A DNA stretch of 64,000 bases from an uncultured Maribacter sp. GTDB taxonomy: Bacteria; Bacteroidota; Bacteroidia; Flavobacteriales; Flavobacteriaceae. Under the pieces are notes generated by a model. It saw nothing but the letters and a program-made list of their open reading frames with translations, made no database searches and was not told the DNA's origin. Both the position numbers and the translations under genes were made by a program. The stretch spans positions 310,001-374,000 of the forward strand of contig CANMKG010000003.1 in assembly GCA_947498505.1 (NCBI GenBank), written 5' to 3'. Below are positions 41,568 through 50,272 of the stretch, one piece after another (position 1 is the stretch's first letter; the number at the start of each line of letters is the position of its first letter).

Positions 41568-42902
41568 ATGAGTAAGGTTCTGATAAAAAATGCCAAAATC
41601 GTTAATGAAAATACGATTTTTGAAAGTGATATTTTGATAGAGGGAGAGGTGATTTCCAGAATCGATTTTGATATTACCGATGCCGATGCGGAAATAATAA
41701 ATGCAAACGGGAAATACGTATTACCTGGGATTATTGATGATCAAGTTCATTTCAGAGAGCCAGGGTTAACTCATAAAGGTAATATAGAAAGTGAAAGTAG
41801 AGCGGCGGTTGCTGGAGGAATAACAACCTTTATGGAACAGCCAAATACAACTCCGCAAACCACGACTATTGAAAAACTTGAGGAAAAATTTGCCATGGGG
41901 AAAGAGAGCTCTTTTGCAAATTATTCCTTTTTATTTGGTGGAACTAACGATAATTTAGAAGAGCTAAAAAAGTTAGATAAAAACGCTTGTTCTGGGGTAA
42001 AGCTTTTTTTAGGGTCTTCTACCGGAAATATGCTAGTTGATAATGAGGAGGTTATTGAAAAAATATTTAGTAACACCGAAATGGTAATTTCGGCACACTG
42101 TGAAGATGAGGGGACCATTAAAGCAAATCTTGCGAAATATAAAGAAGAATTTGGAGATGATATTCCTGTAAAATATCACCCAATAATTAGAAGTACAGAG
42201 GCTTGTTACCTGTCTTCGTCAAAGGCTATTAATCTAGCAAAAAAAACAGGAGCCAGACTACATGTGTTTCATTTATCTACAGGTAAGGAAACAGATTTGT
42301 TTAGAAATGATATTCCATTGGAGCAAAAGAAAATAACTGCCGAAGTTTGTATTCACCATCTTTGGTTCTCTGATGCAGATTATGAAACCAAGGGAACTCT
42401 AATAAAATGGAACCCTGCGGTGAAAACTGCGGAAGATAGAGACCAATTGTGGAAAGCCTTGTTAGATGATCGCATTGATGTTATCGCAACAGATCATGCA
42501 CCGCATCAATTAGAAGAAAAAAGTAATGTATACACGAGTGCACCTTCAGGAGGGCCATTGGTACAACATGCTTTACCCGCTATGCTTGAGAAATATCACG
42601 AAGGATATATTTCTCTCGAAAAAATAGTAGAGAAAATGTGTCACAATCCAGCAAAGTTATTTCAAATTAAACAACGTGGATTTGTAAAAGAAGGATATTA
42701 CGCAGATTTGGTAATAGCAGATTTAAATAATAAATGGCAGGTTTCAAAAAATAATATTGCGTACAAGTGTGGCTGGTCTCCTTTTGAAGGCACTTCTTTT
42801 AAATCTAGTATTACTCATACCTTTGTAAATGGGCATTTGGCATATGAGAATGGTAATTTTTCAAAGAAAAAAAATGCAAAACGTTTAACGTTTAATAGGT
42901 AA
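41568..42902 (+). CDS. pyrC: Dihydroorotase
   Basis: 444 residues, amidohydrolase fold. Closes the pyrimidine ring of carbamoyl aspartate. Metal ligands and motifs visible: DDQVHFREPG, KLFLGSSTGNMLV, HCEDEGTI, HVFHLSTG and ATDHAPH. Class I type (AllB/PyrC-like). It begins 8 bases after the GT2 gene and ends 2 bases before the DUF4296 gene, and the three may form an operon although their products are unrelated. Confidence 0.94.
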   Translation: MSKVLIKNAKIVNENTIFESDILIEGEVISRIDFDITDADAEIINANGKYVLPGIIDDQVHFREPGLTHKGNIESESRAAVAGGITTFMEQPNTTPQTTTIEKLEEKFAMGKESSFANYSFLFGGTNDNLEELKKLDKNACSGVKLFLGSSTGNMLVDNEEVIEKIFSNTEMVISAHCEDEGTIKANLAKYKEEFGDDIPVKYHPIIRSTEACYLSSSKAINLAKKTGARLHVFHLSTGKETDLFRNDIPLEQKKITAEVCIHHLWFSDADYETKGTLIKWNPAVKTAEDRDQLWKALLDDRIDVIATDHAPHQLEEKSNVYTSAPSGGPLVQHALPAMLEKYHEGYISLEKIVEKMCHNPAKLFQIKQRGFVKEGYYADLVIADLNNKWQVSKNNIAYKCGWSPFEGTSFKSSITHTFVNGHLAYENGNFSKKKNAKRLTFNR

Positions 42903-42904
42903 TT

Positions 42905-43318
42905 ATGAAAAGAGTAGTAATTTTAATTGTTCTATTAATTTTTTCATCCTGCGGTGAAAAATTAATTGAAAAACCAGAGCATCTTATTCCTAAAGATAAA
43001 ATGGTTGAGATTATTACTGAAGTGGCTATATTAAAAGCAGCAAGGGGTAGTAATAAACATTTGATGGAAGAAATGGGAGTTACTCAAACCGAATACATTT
43101 TTAAAAAGTTTGCCATAGATAGTGCCCAGTTTGCCGAGAGTGATGCATATTATGTTTCAATACCCGCACAATATGAAGAAATTTATACAAAGGTGGAAGC
43201 GTTACTTACAGAGAAGGGTGAGCGTACAGAAAAACTAAGGAGAACTCAAGACAGTTTACGTTTGTTACTTAGTGGAGAAGAAAAAATGGAAAGACCTTCT
43301 AAATTACCTCAGAAGTAA
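42905..43318 (+). CDS. DUF4296 lipoprotein
   Basis: 137 residues. Signal peptide with lipobox FSSCG (Cys about 17), then a helical domain, DUF4296, with PEHLIPKDKMVEIITEVAILKAARG. The C-terminal half is a charged coil. A periplasmic or outer-membrane lipoprotein of unknown role. Its end overlaps the convergent epimerase gene by 20 bases. Confidence 0.85.
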   Translation: MKRVVILIVLLIFSSCGEKLIEKPEHLIPKDKMVEIITEVAILKAARGSNKHLMEEMGVTQTEYIFKKFAIDSAQFAESDAYYVSIPAQYEEIYTKVEALLTEKGERTEKLRRTQDSLRLLLSGEEKMERPSKLPQK

Positions 43319-44306
43319 ATTTTGTACAACAAAAGGCTATAGTTTCTTTTATAGGTTCAAAAGGCAAATTGTAACTAGCTTTTAACTTATCGGCATTGTA
43401 TATTTCAATATGATTAATGGATTTAACCGTATTTCGGGTTAAAATTCTTTCTTTACCTGTTAGTATGCTTTTCAACCAATCTAAAGAAGCTCCAATATGT
43501 AATTGCCATTTTTTTAGTTGATGCTTTGGTCTTCTTTTTCCTAACCCATCGGCTATAAGGTCTAAAATTTCTTTATATGTTTTGTTTTCTGAGATTGCAA
43601 TAAATCGTTCATTTTCTATTGGCGAGAGCATTAGAAATTCCATTACGGAAACCAAATCTTTAACCGAGATAAATCCTGTTCCTCCAGGAGGGTAGTAATT
43701 TCTGTTTTTATTTCCATTTGTGAAAAAGGAGCCACTTCCGCTATTCCAAAAACCTGGGCCAATAATTATTCCAGGATTAACGATAACTACTTTTAAGCCC
43801 TCTTGCGTGCCTCTCCAAACTTCCATTTCTGCACTATACTTTGTTCGCGCATATACATTTATATTTTGGCCTATCCATTCATTTTCCTCAGTAGCTTGCT
43901 TATTGCCAATACTTTTATCAATCGCGCCAATTGTACTTACATGGCATAACTTTTTTACTTTATGGGCAATACATAGATTTACAATGTTTGCAGTTCCTTC
44001 AACATTAGTTTTTTCAAGAATTTCAAAATCCCTTTCATTAAAAGAAATAAAAGCGGCAGCGTGATAAACAAAATCTATTCCTTTAAATGCATTTTCTAAA
44101 TTTGGAAGATTATTTAAATCGGCATTTACCCATTCAATTTTAGAAAACAGCTCTAGAGCGTTATTACTGTAATACGAAAAAATTTTTTCGACTTTTTTTA
44201 AGCTTTTTTCCGTTCTGTAAATTGCACGTATAGGAATACTCTTTTGCGTTAAATGCAATAATAAATGTGCTCCAACTAAACCTGTACCTCCTGTAACAAG
44301 AATCAT
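43299..44306 (-). CDS. NAD-dependent epimerase/dehydratase family protein
   Basis: 335 residues of the extended SDR fold. VTGGTGLVGAHLL is the NAD loop, DFVYHAAAFIS follows, and the catalytic tyrosine/lysine site is in VYARTKYSAE (YxxxK). It resembles the dihydroflavonol-4-reductase-like subgroup. Substrate unknown. A -7 box ends only 4 bases before the start codon. Confidence 0.88.
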   Translation of the reverse strand: MILVTGGTGLVGAHLLLHLTQKSIPIRAIYRTEKSLKKVEKIFSYYSNNALELFSKIEWVNADLNNLPNLENAFKGIDFVYHAAAFISFNERDFEILEKTNVEGTANIVNLCIAHKVKKLCHVSTIGAIDKSIGNKQATEENEWIGQNINVYARTKYSAEMEVWRGTQEGLKVVIVNPGIIIGPGFWNSGSGSFFTNGNKNRNYYPPGGTGFISVKDLVSVMEFLMLSPIENERFIAISENKTYKEILDLIADGLGKRRPKHQLKKWQLHIGASLDWLKSILTGKERILTRNTVKSINHIEIYNADKLKASYNLPFEPIKETIAFCCTKFTSEVI

Positions 44307-44310
44307 ATTT

Positions 44311-44318
44311 CAAATTTA
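44311..44318 (-). promoter_or_regulatory. -7 box TAAATTTG, predicted leaderless promoter of the epimerase gene
   Basis: Exact TAnnTTTG match on the minus strand ending 4 bases before the ATG (44304-44306). If used, the transcript would start at or beside the start codon. Confidence 0.4.
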
Positions 44319-44376
44319 GGAATTGTAAGGGAATAAATTCCTTATAATTTGAGTTAGAAAGGCGTATTTTTCCTTT

Positions 44377-44384
44377 TATATTTG
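44377..44384 (+). promoter_or_regulatory. -7 box TATATTTG, tyrS promoter
   Basis: Exact TAnnTTTG match 27 bases before the tyrS ATG at 44412. Confidence 0.5.
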
Positions 44385-44411
44385 CAACTTATTACTGAAA
44401 ATAAAACTAGA

Positions 44412-45707
44412 ATGACTTCAAATTTTGTAGAAGAATTAAAATGGCGTGGAATGTTGCATGATGCAATGCCAGGAACGGAAGAACATCTATTATCTGGTAT
44501 GCAATCAGCGTACGTAGGTATTGACCCCACTGCAGACTCTTTACATATTGGGCATTTAGTTGGAGTAATGATGTTAAAACACTTTCAGTTAGCAGGGCAT
44601 AAACCTTATGCTTTAATAGGTGGTGCTACTGGTATGATTGGTGATCCGTCTGGAAAATCGCAAGAGCGTAATTTATTGGATGAAAAAACTTTACGTCATA
44701 ATCAAGAAGCTTTAAAGGAACAATTATCTCGTTTTTTAGATTTTAAAAGTGATGCTGATAATGCGGCTGTATTGGTAAATAATTATGATTGGATGAAAGA
44801 TTTTTCATTCCTTGATTTTATTAGAGATGTTGGTAAACATATTACTGTAAATTATATGATGGCGAAAGATTCAGTTAAAAAACGTCTTTCGTCTGAATCA
44901 AAAGAAGGTATGTCGTTCACAGAATTTACATATCAAATGGTTCAGGGATATGATTATTTGTATTTGTACCAAAATCATAACTGTACACTTCAAATGGGAG
45001 GTAGTGATCAATGGGGTAATATTACTACAGGAACAGAGCTTATAAGAAGAATTGGAGGAGGAAAAGGTTATGCATTAACTTGCCCATTAATTACTAAAGC
45101 AGATGGTACCAAATTTGGAAAAACCGAAGGAGGCAATGTTTGGTTAGATGCTAATAGAACTTCACCATATAAGTTTTACCAGTACTGGTTAAATACTTCT
45201 GATACAGATGCAGAGAAGTACGTAAAAATATTTACGTTTATTTCTAAAGAAGAAATAGAGGCGCTAATAAAAGAACACCAAGAAGCTCCTCATATGCGTT
45301 TGTTGCAAAAGCGATTGGCGGAGGAAATTACCATTGCAGTGCACTCAAAAGAAGATTTAGATAATGCTATTAAAGCAACAAATATTCTTTTTGGAAAATC
45401 AACTTCTGAAGATTTGAAAAAGTTAGATGAAAAAACGTTTTTAGATGTTTTTGAAGGAGTTCCTCAGGCAGAGGTTTTAAGAGAAGACATCGCCAATGGG
45501 TTAGACATGATTGGAGCTTTGGCAGCTAAAACGAGATTTTTGGGATCCAATGGGGAAGCACGTAGAGAGCTAAAACAAAACTCGATATCAGTAAATAAAG
45601 AAAAGGTAAAAGAAGACTATTTTATTACTGAGACTGATTTGATTAATAACAAGTTTGTTTTATTGCAACGTGGTAAGAAGAATTACTTTGTTTTAGTGGT
45701 TAAGTAG
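44412..45707 (+). CDS. tyrS: Tyrosyl-tRNA synthetase
   Basis: 431 residues, bacterial TyrRS with catalytic core and C-terminal S4-like tRNA-binding domain (about 360-431). [11 protein letters not shown] is the HIGH motif, [12 protein letters not shown] lies in the tyrosine pocket, and KFGKTEGG is the KMSKS equivalent. I chose ATG 44412 (MTSNFVEEL), which lies downstream of the -7 box at the usual distance. Confidence 0.96.
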   Translation: MTSNFVEELKWRGMLHDAMPGTEEHLLSGMQSAYVGIDPTADSLHIGHLVGVMMLKHFQLAGHKPYALIGGATGMIGDPSGKSQERNLLDEKTLRHNQEALKEQLSRFLDFKSDADNAAVLVNNYDWMKDFSFLDFIRDVGKHITVNYMMAKDSVKKRLSSESKEGMSFTEFTYQMVQGYDYLYLYQNHNCTLQMGGSDQWGNITTGTELIRRIGGGKGYALTCPLITKADGTKFGKTEGGNVWLDANRTSPYKFYQYWLNTSDTDAEKYVKIFTFISKEEIEALIKEHQEAPHMRLLQKRLAEEITIAVHSKEDLDNAIKATNILFGKSTSEDLKKLDEKTFLDVFEGVPQAEVLREDIANGLDMIGALAAKTRFLGSNGEARRELKQNSISVNKEKVKEDYFITETDLINNKFVLLQRGKKNYFVLVVK

Positions 45708-45721
45708 AAAATACTATTTTT

Positions 45722-46699
45722 TTAAAGTACCATTAAATTACATCCGCGAATATCGGAATGATCAAAACGACCTAAAATTTCGAAACTGTCATCTTGATGT
45801 ATTTTACCCAAATCTTGAGTGGCAATAAATGAGCATGAATATATGTTGGCCAAATCAATAACATTTATTCCTCCTGTTTTTCCAGTGGAATGATAACTTA
45901 ATGGGTCTTCAGGGTCTCTAACCAATACTTTCATCCATGGTGGGGTATTAAAAATTCCGTTTCCTTTAGAATATGCCTGAGATAAAAGTTCCGTCATACC
46001 ATACTCAGAATGAATATTTACTACTCCAAATCCTTTTTTAAGTGTGTAATGCAGTTCTTCCCTAATCATTTCTTTACGGCGGCCTTTCATGCCCCCCGTT
46101 TCCATGATTATTACATTTTTTAGGTCAAGATTATATTCTTCAACAAAGTCTAAAAGTGCAAAAGATACTCCAATGAGTAATGTTTTAATATTACCTTTTT
46201 TAAGGGTTTCAAGTGTTTCCTTTAAATCGGATAGATCATTTAAATAAAAGCCACTTTCTTTGTGCTTGCTTTGAGCAATAAAATCGTTTGCCATATAAAT
46301 CAGTGAGGATCCTTTTCTTTCCAAATATGATGGTAAAAGGGCTAGAACACAAAAGTCTTTTATAGGGCCATAAAAGGTTTCAAAACCTTTTAGATAACTT
46401 TTTTCGTACAATTCAATATTTTCAACATAATGTTTACTGACAATGCTACCCGTTGTTCCGCTACTGGTGAATATTGTTTGCGGTATTTCTGTGGTAGAAA
46501 CAACTTTTTTGCTTTTATAAAAATCAATAGGAAGAAAGGGAATATCATGAACACCATTTATGTTTGAAGGTGTTTTTTTGAGGTGATTGCAAAATTCGCG
46601 ATAAACAGTATTGTTTTTGTATTGAAAATTAAATGTTTCAAATACTTTGGACTCAAACTGAGCATTAGTTTTTATATTAAAAATACTATCTGTGTCCAT
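45722..46699 (-). CDS. LuxE-like acyl-protein synthetase/acyltransferase
   Basis: 325 residues with the acyl-protein synthetase (LuxE) fold of the ANL superfamily. FTSSGTTGSIVSKHYV is the nucleotide loop and IHSEYGMTELLSQAYS a second conserved segment. In luciferase systems LuxE activates fatty acids as AMP esters. Here there are no lux genes nearby, so it probably makes an acyl-AMP for some other acyl transfer. Start at ATG 46699; an adjacent in-frame TTG is possible. It stands alone between tyrS (convergent) and a T9SS gene. Confidence 0.8.
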   Translation of the reverse strand: MDTDSIFNIKTNAQFESKVFETFNFQYKNNTVYREFCNHLKKTPSNINGVHDIPFLPIDFYKSKKVVSTTEIPQTIFTSSGTTGSIVSKHYVENIELYEKSYLKGFETFYGPIKDFCVLALLPSYLERKGSSLIYMANDFIAQSKHKESGFYLNDLSDLKETLETLKKGNIKTLLIGVSFALLDFVEEYNLDLKNVIIMETGGMKGRRKEMIREELHYTLKKGFGVVNIHSEYGMTELLSQAYSKGNGIFNTPPWMKVLVRDPEDPLSYHSTGKTGGINVIDLANIYSCSFIATQDLGKIHQDDSFEILGRFDHSDIRGCNLMVL

Positions 46700-46750
46700 C
46701 AATTGTCATATTGGGACAAAGGTAGCAATATGGAGGTAAAAGAGGAAAGG

Positions 46751-47074
46751 TTACTTTACAACTAATTTACGAGTGATGGATTTATTGTTTTCAATTACTT
46801 TAACTAGGTATACTCCTGGAACAAGTCTTGAAATATTTAACGCTTTCGCATAAATACGATCAGTGAGTACAATTTCTCCGAAAACATCATATACTGTAAT
46901 ATCTCTTGTAGAAGGGTTTTGCGAAGAAATATAAACAATACCATTAGCGACCGGATTTGGGTATAATTTAAACCCAGCAATATCATTGGTACCTAAAACA
47001 GAATCGTTTGTTGTTTCTTGAGCGGAAACAGCAATAGAAACTACCATAAGTAGGATTAAGTAGATTTGTTTCAT
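46751..47074 (-). CDS. Stand-alone T9SS sorting-domain protein 1
   Basis: 107 residues: signal peptide (about 1-18, ending AVSAQ), an 18-residue spacer, then a full type A T9SS C-terminal domain (GFKLYPNPVANGIVYIS, DITVYDVFGEIV, GVYLVKVIENNKSITRKLVVK). There is almost no cargo domain before the sorting domain. The domain would send the protein through the Por secretion system to the cell surface. A paralogue lies just upstream (47218-47526), so the two look like a tandem duplicate. Confidence 0.85.
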   Translation of the reverse strand: MKQIYLILLMVVSIAVSAQETTNDSVLGTNDIAGFKLYPNPVANGIVYISSQNPSTRDITVYDVFGEIVLTDRIYAKALNISRLVPGVYLVKVIENNKSITRKLVVK

Positions 47075-47217
47075 TTAGTATTGATTTGGGATCAACAATA
47101 TAAAAGTATAAAAACAAGTAATAGTAAGTCTAGAAATGTTGTGAAATTCGACAAAATGTAGGTTAACATTTTGATAGCGTGTCGTTTATCGATTTATTGA
47201 AGAAAAAAATCTAAACA

Positions 47218-47526
47218 CTACTTAACAATAAGCTTTCTGGTGGCAACTTTGTCTTTTTCAAAAACGCGTAAAACATACACCCCAGAATCAAACTCTCTAA
47301 GATTTAATTCTTTGCCAATAATAGTTGTTTTTAAAACAGGAGTTCCTAATACATCGTAGATAATAATTTTCTTAGGAGCGTTATCTTTGGTTTGTATAAA
47401 AACTTTGTTATTGGTTACAGGGTTAGGATAGAGTTTAAACCCTACAATTTCTCCTTTTTTGGGAGTAGTTTGTCCAAAACTAAAAGAGAAAACCAATAAA
47501 CATACTATTATGTAAAAGTGCTTCAT
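47218..47526 (-). CDS. Stand-alone T9SS sorting-domain protein 2
   Basis: 102 residues: signal peptide (about 1-18, ending FSFGQ), a 10-residue spacer, then a type A T9SS C-terminal domain (GFKLYPNPVTNNKVFIQ, KKIIIYDVLGTPVLK, GVYVLRVFEKDKVATRKLIVK). Clear paralogue of the next gene downstream on the same strand. A 14-bp direct repeat lies 85-117 bases upstream of its start. No cargo beyond the sorting domain, so a role as a small surface protein or secretion-system modulator is possible. Confidence 0.85.
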   Translation of the reverse strand: MKHFYIIVCLLVFSFSFGQTTPKKGEIVGFKLYPNPVTNNKVFIQTKDNAPKKIIIYDVLGTPVLKTTIIGKELNLREFDSGVYVLRVFEKDKVATRKLIVK

Positions 47527-47610
47527 ACAGTTTGGTTAGCAAATTGCGTACCATAAAGATATTAAATCTGTGCTTTGAAAGGTTTTTCTCCATTGATATA
47601 TTGTGAAAAG

Positions 47611-47643
47611 ATCGATGAAATGCATAAAAATCGATGAAATGCA
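47611..47643. repeat. 14-bp direct repeat upstream of the T9SS gene
   Basis: ATCGATGAAATGCA occurs at 47611-47624 and again at 47630-47643, a period of 19 bases, close to two helical turns. It lies upstream of the minus-strand T9SS gene starting at 47526 and may be a regulator site. Confidence 0.6.
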
Positions 47644-47730
47644 CTTTTCAAGGGTGAAATTGCAATTTTATAAAATGCAGCACCTAACGGAAAGGATATT
47701 GTTCTATAGATAGAATTAGTTTTTTGTAAA

Positions 47731-47766
47731 CAAAAATGCCCCGCAGTTGCGAGGCATTTTTTAATA
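47731..47766 (-). terminator. Terminator of the beta-helix lipoprotein gene
   Basis: AAAAATGCC and GGCATTTTT with an inner CGC/GCG helix, read on the minus strand 14 bases after the lipoprotein stop; T-rich sequence follows in that direction. Confidence 0.8.
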
Positions 47767-47779
47767 AATGTTTTTAATA

Positions 47780-50074
47780 TTATTTTGTCACAACAAAAGA
47801 AGGGTTAGCCCAATCAAATGCAGATAAATCTGCACCAACACCAGCTTTAGTTTCAACAGTGTTATCTGAAGGAATTGTAATTCCATCAGTAATATCAGTT
47901 ACTGTACCTGTAATAGTGCTACCATCTTTGTCATCACCAACATTACCTTGAGCAGTAGCATTAGTAATTGTTAAAGAACCATCTCCTTTATCATCTTTAG
48001 TATCAATTCTGTTTCCAAAAGAAGCACTACCATAAGCAGCAAAAAGAATGTTGTTGATAGTTGCTTGAGTACCTCTTCTTATTTCAGCACCAGCTTTTAA
48101 CTCAACATCAGGGTTAAGGTTTAATATGGTTACATCATTTAATGTTGGAGTAGATATTGGAGCAGCAGTTGCATCACTAGAGTTACTATCACCTTCAATA
48201 CCTCTTGGGTCATCAGTAGCAGCATCAAAACCGTCATTACGAACACCAAAAGCATTAGTTATTGTTCCAGTATATCCACCAGTCCAGTCAAACATATCAT
48301 CAGCTATGTTAGCACAGTAAACATTAGTTACATTAACAGAACCACCAAAGAACTCAATACCATCATCGTTACCATTGCTAACCACAATGTTGTTAACTAC
48401 AGTACCGCTACCAACACCAAAGAAAGAAATTCCATTGAATTCTTGCTCACCGTTAATTTTAGCACCAGTATATTCAGCAATTACATAAGATAATTCACCA
48501 GAGTTATCGTTGTCTTCATTTCCACCGTAAAGTAAACCAGCAACCTCAGTTTGTACGTCAGTTCCTTTGTTAGAAGAAGCTTTACCAGCTAAAACAATAC
48601 CACCCCAGTCACCAGCAGCAGGTGAAGAAGCGTCAGAAGTAAATTTAATAGGCATATCAGCAGTACCTTTAGCAATTAACTTAGCTCCTCTTTCAACAGC
48701 TAAGAAAACATCAGTTCTTCCACTTTTTGCTTTAACTACAGTACCTGGCTCTATTGTTAAAGTAACACCTTCTTTTACAGTTAAAGATCCAGTTAAGTTG
48801 TATTCAACAGAAGCTAATAAAATGCTGTTTTCAGTAATTTCACCAGATAGGTCAGCATCAGTAATTGACTTTGCAATTGATTTAGTCACAACAAAAGAAG
48901 GGTTAGCCCAATCAAATGCAGATAAATCTGCACCAACACCAGCTTTAGCTTCAACAGTGTTGTCAGCAGATACAGTGATACCATCAGTTACAATTTCTAC
49001 GGTTCCGCTGATAGTGCTACCATCTTTGTCATCACCAACATTACCTTGAGCGAAAGCATTAGTAATTGTTAAAGAACCATCTCCTTTATCATCCTTAGTA
49101 TCAATTCTGTTTCCAAAAGAAGCATCACCGTAAGCAGCGAAAAGAATGTTGTTAATAGTTGCTTGAGTACCTCTTCTTATTTCAGCACCAGCTTTTAACT
49201 CAACAGATGGATTAAGGTTTAATATGGTTACGTTGTTTAATGTTGGAGTAGATATTGGAGCAGCAGTTGCATCACTAGAGTTACTATCACCTTCAATACC
49301 TCTTGGGTCATCAGTAGCAGCATCAAAACCGTTATTACGAACACCAAAAGCATTAGTTATTGTTCCAGTATATCCACCAGTCCAGTCAAACATATCATCA
49401 GCTATGTTAGCACAGTAAACATTAGTTACATTAACAGAACCACCAAAGAATTCAATACCATCATCGTTACCATTGCTAACCACAATGTTGTTAACTACAG
49501 TACCGCTACCAACACCAAAGAAAGAAATTCCATTGAATTCTTGCTCACCGTTAATTTTAGCACCAGTATATTCAGCAATTACATAAGATAATTCACCAGA
49601 GTTATCGTTGTCTTCATTTCCACCGTAAAGTAAACCAGCAACCTCAGTTTGTACGTCAGTTCCTTTGTTAGAAGAAGCTTTACCAGCTAAAACAATACCA
49701 CCCCAGTCACCCGCAGCAGGTGAAGAAGCGTCAGAAGTAAATTTAATAGGCATATCAGCAGTACCTTTAGCAATTAACTTAGCTCCTCTTTCAACAGCTA
49801 AGAAAACATCAGTTCTTCCACTTTTTGCTTTAATTACAGTACCTGGCTCTATTGTTAAAGTAACACCTTCTTTTACAGTTAAAGATCCAGTAAGGGTATA
49901 TTCAGTTGCAGCTAATAATTTAGTATCTGTTGTTATATCTCCTTCTAAATCTTCAGCAGTATTATTACCAGGATTTGGCGGAGTAATTGTTCTATTGTCA
50001 TCATCAGAAGAACATGACGCAACAACTATTGCTAATGCTAGTAATATAAATCCTTTAAGCTTTTTCATTTTCAT
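47780..50074 (-). CDS. Surface beta-helix lipoprotein with two 366-residue repeats
   Basis: 764 residues. Signal peptide with lipobox VASC, then CSSDDDN, an acidic run after the lipid cysteine like the surface-export signal of Flavobacteriia. The rest is two tandem copies of a 366-residue unit (period 1098 bases), each beginning LLA(A/S)xEYxLTGSLTVKEGVTLTIEPGTV and ending GVGADLSAFDWANPSFVVTK. The Asn/Gly/Val ladders look like a right-handed parallel beta-helix. A T9SS domain is absent. I chose ATG 50074 (MKMKKLKGF) over one 24 bases upstream. It lies downstream of the large TonB receptor on the same strand and may be its surface partner. Function unknown. Confidence 0.88.
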   Translation of the reverse strand: MKMKKLKGFILLALAIVVASCSSDDDNRTITPPNPGNNTAEDLEGDITTDTKLLAATEYTLTGSLTVKEGVTLTIEPGTVIKAKSGRTDVFLAVERGAKLIAKGTADMPIKFTSDASSPAAGDWGGIVLAGKASSNKGTDVQTEVAGLLYGGNEDNDNSGELSYVIAEYTGAKINGEQEFNGISFFGVGSGTVVNNIVVSNGNDDGIEFFGGSVNVTNVYCANIADDMFDWTGGYTGTITNAFGVRNNGFDAATDDPRGIEGDSNSSDATAAPISTPTLNNVTILNLNPSVELKAGAEIRRGTQATINNILFAAYGDASFGNRIDTKDDKGDGSLTITNAFAQGNVGDDKDGSTISGTVEIVTDGITVSADNTVEAKAGVGADLSAFDWANPSFVVTKSIAKSITDADLSGEITENSILLASVEYNLTGSLTVKEGVTLTIEPGTVVKAKSGRTDVFLAVERGAKLIAKGTADMPIKFTSDASSPAAGDWGGIVLAGKASSNKGTDVQTEVAGLLYGGNEDNDNSGELSYVIAEYTGAKINGEQEFNGISFFGVGSGTVVNNIVVSNGNDDGIEFFGGSVNVTNVYCANIADDMFDWTGGYTGTITNAFGVRNDGFDAATDDPRGIEGDSNSSDATAAPISTPTLNDVTILNLNPDVELKAGAEIRRGTQATINNILFAAYGSASFGNRIDTKDDKGDGSLTITNATAQGNVGDDKDGSTITGTVTDITDGITIPSDNTVETKAGVGADLSAFDWANPSFVVTK
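48142..48798. repeat. Near-identical core of repeat unit 2 in the beta-helix gene
   Basis: This about 657-base stretch matches 49240-49896 with only about four differences by eye (for example at 48233, 48379, 48622 and 48755), while sequence on both sides of it has many more. The minus-strand gene encodes the C-terminal repeat here. Confidence 0.8.
49240..49896. repeat. Near-identical core of repeat unit 1 in the beta-helix gene
   Basis: Partner of 48142-48798 at a constant offset of 1098 bases. Encodes the N-terminal repeat. Confidence 0.8.
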
Positions 50075-50145
50075 TTTAAATTTGTTTAGTTTCTGCAAAT
50101 TAAAGGCGCATGCCTTAACTTTTTTTTACCTGTATATTAGTATTA

Positions 50146-50173
50146 TGTTAAGTATTTTAAGTAATGTTAAGTA
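50146..50173. promoter_or_regulatory. Tandem TGTTAAGTA repeats upstream of the lipoprotein gene
   Basis: TGTTAAGTA (50146-50154), TTTTAAGTA (50155-50163) and TGTTAAGTA (50165-50173) lie about 72-99 bases before the lipoprotein start. The TGTTA element resembles the Pho-box-like half-sites upstream of the adjacent response regulator, although the spacing is 9-10 rather than 11. Confidence 0.4.
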
Positions 50174-50240
50174 ATTGTATAATTGCTTTAATTGTAATAG
50201 ATAGTGACTAAAAGTTGTACAATTAGAACTCCCTTAAATT

Positions 50241-50270
50241 AAAAAATCCCCCATATTTCAGGAGGATTTG
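50241..50270 (-). terminator. Terminator of the large TonB receptor gene
   Basis: Minus-strand hairpin with arms AAATCCTCC and GGGGGATTT (one wobble pair) ending in a T-run, 3 bases after the receptor stop. The lipoprotein gene downstream therefore probably has its own promoter. Confidence 0.7.
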
Positions 50271-50272
50271 TT

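Larger units (their letters stand above)
47527..47779. other. 253-base intergenic region
   Basis: Holds a terminator for the beta-helix lipoprotein (47731-47766) and the 14-bp direct repeat upstream of the T9SS gene (47611-47643). No gene is supported. Confidence 0.6.

Noticed and set aside
47780-50074. CRISPR-like or satellite repeat from the periodic sequence
   Set aside because: The period is 1098 bases, within one continuous reading frame with a signal peptide; it is a protein repeat, not an array.
48567-50174. Open plus-strand frames opposite the beta-helix gene (48567-49049 and 49665-50174)
   Set aside because: They mirror the repeated, compositionally biased gene on the other strand, recur at the same 1098-base offset, and have no plausible start region or recognisable domain.
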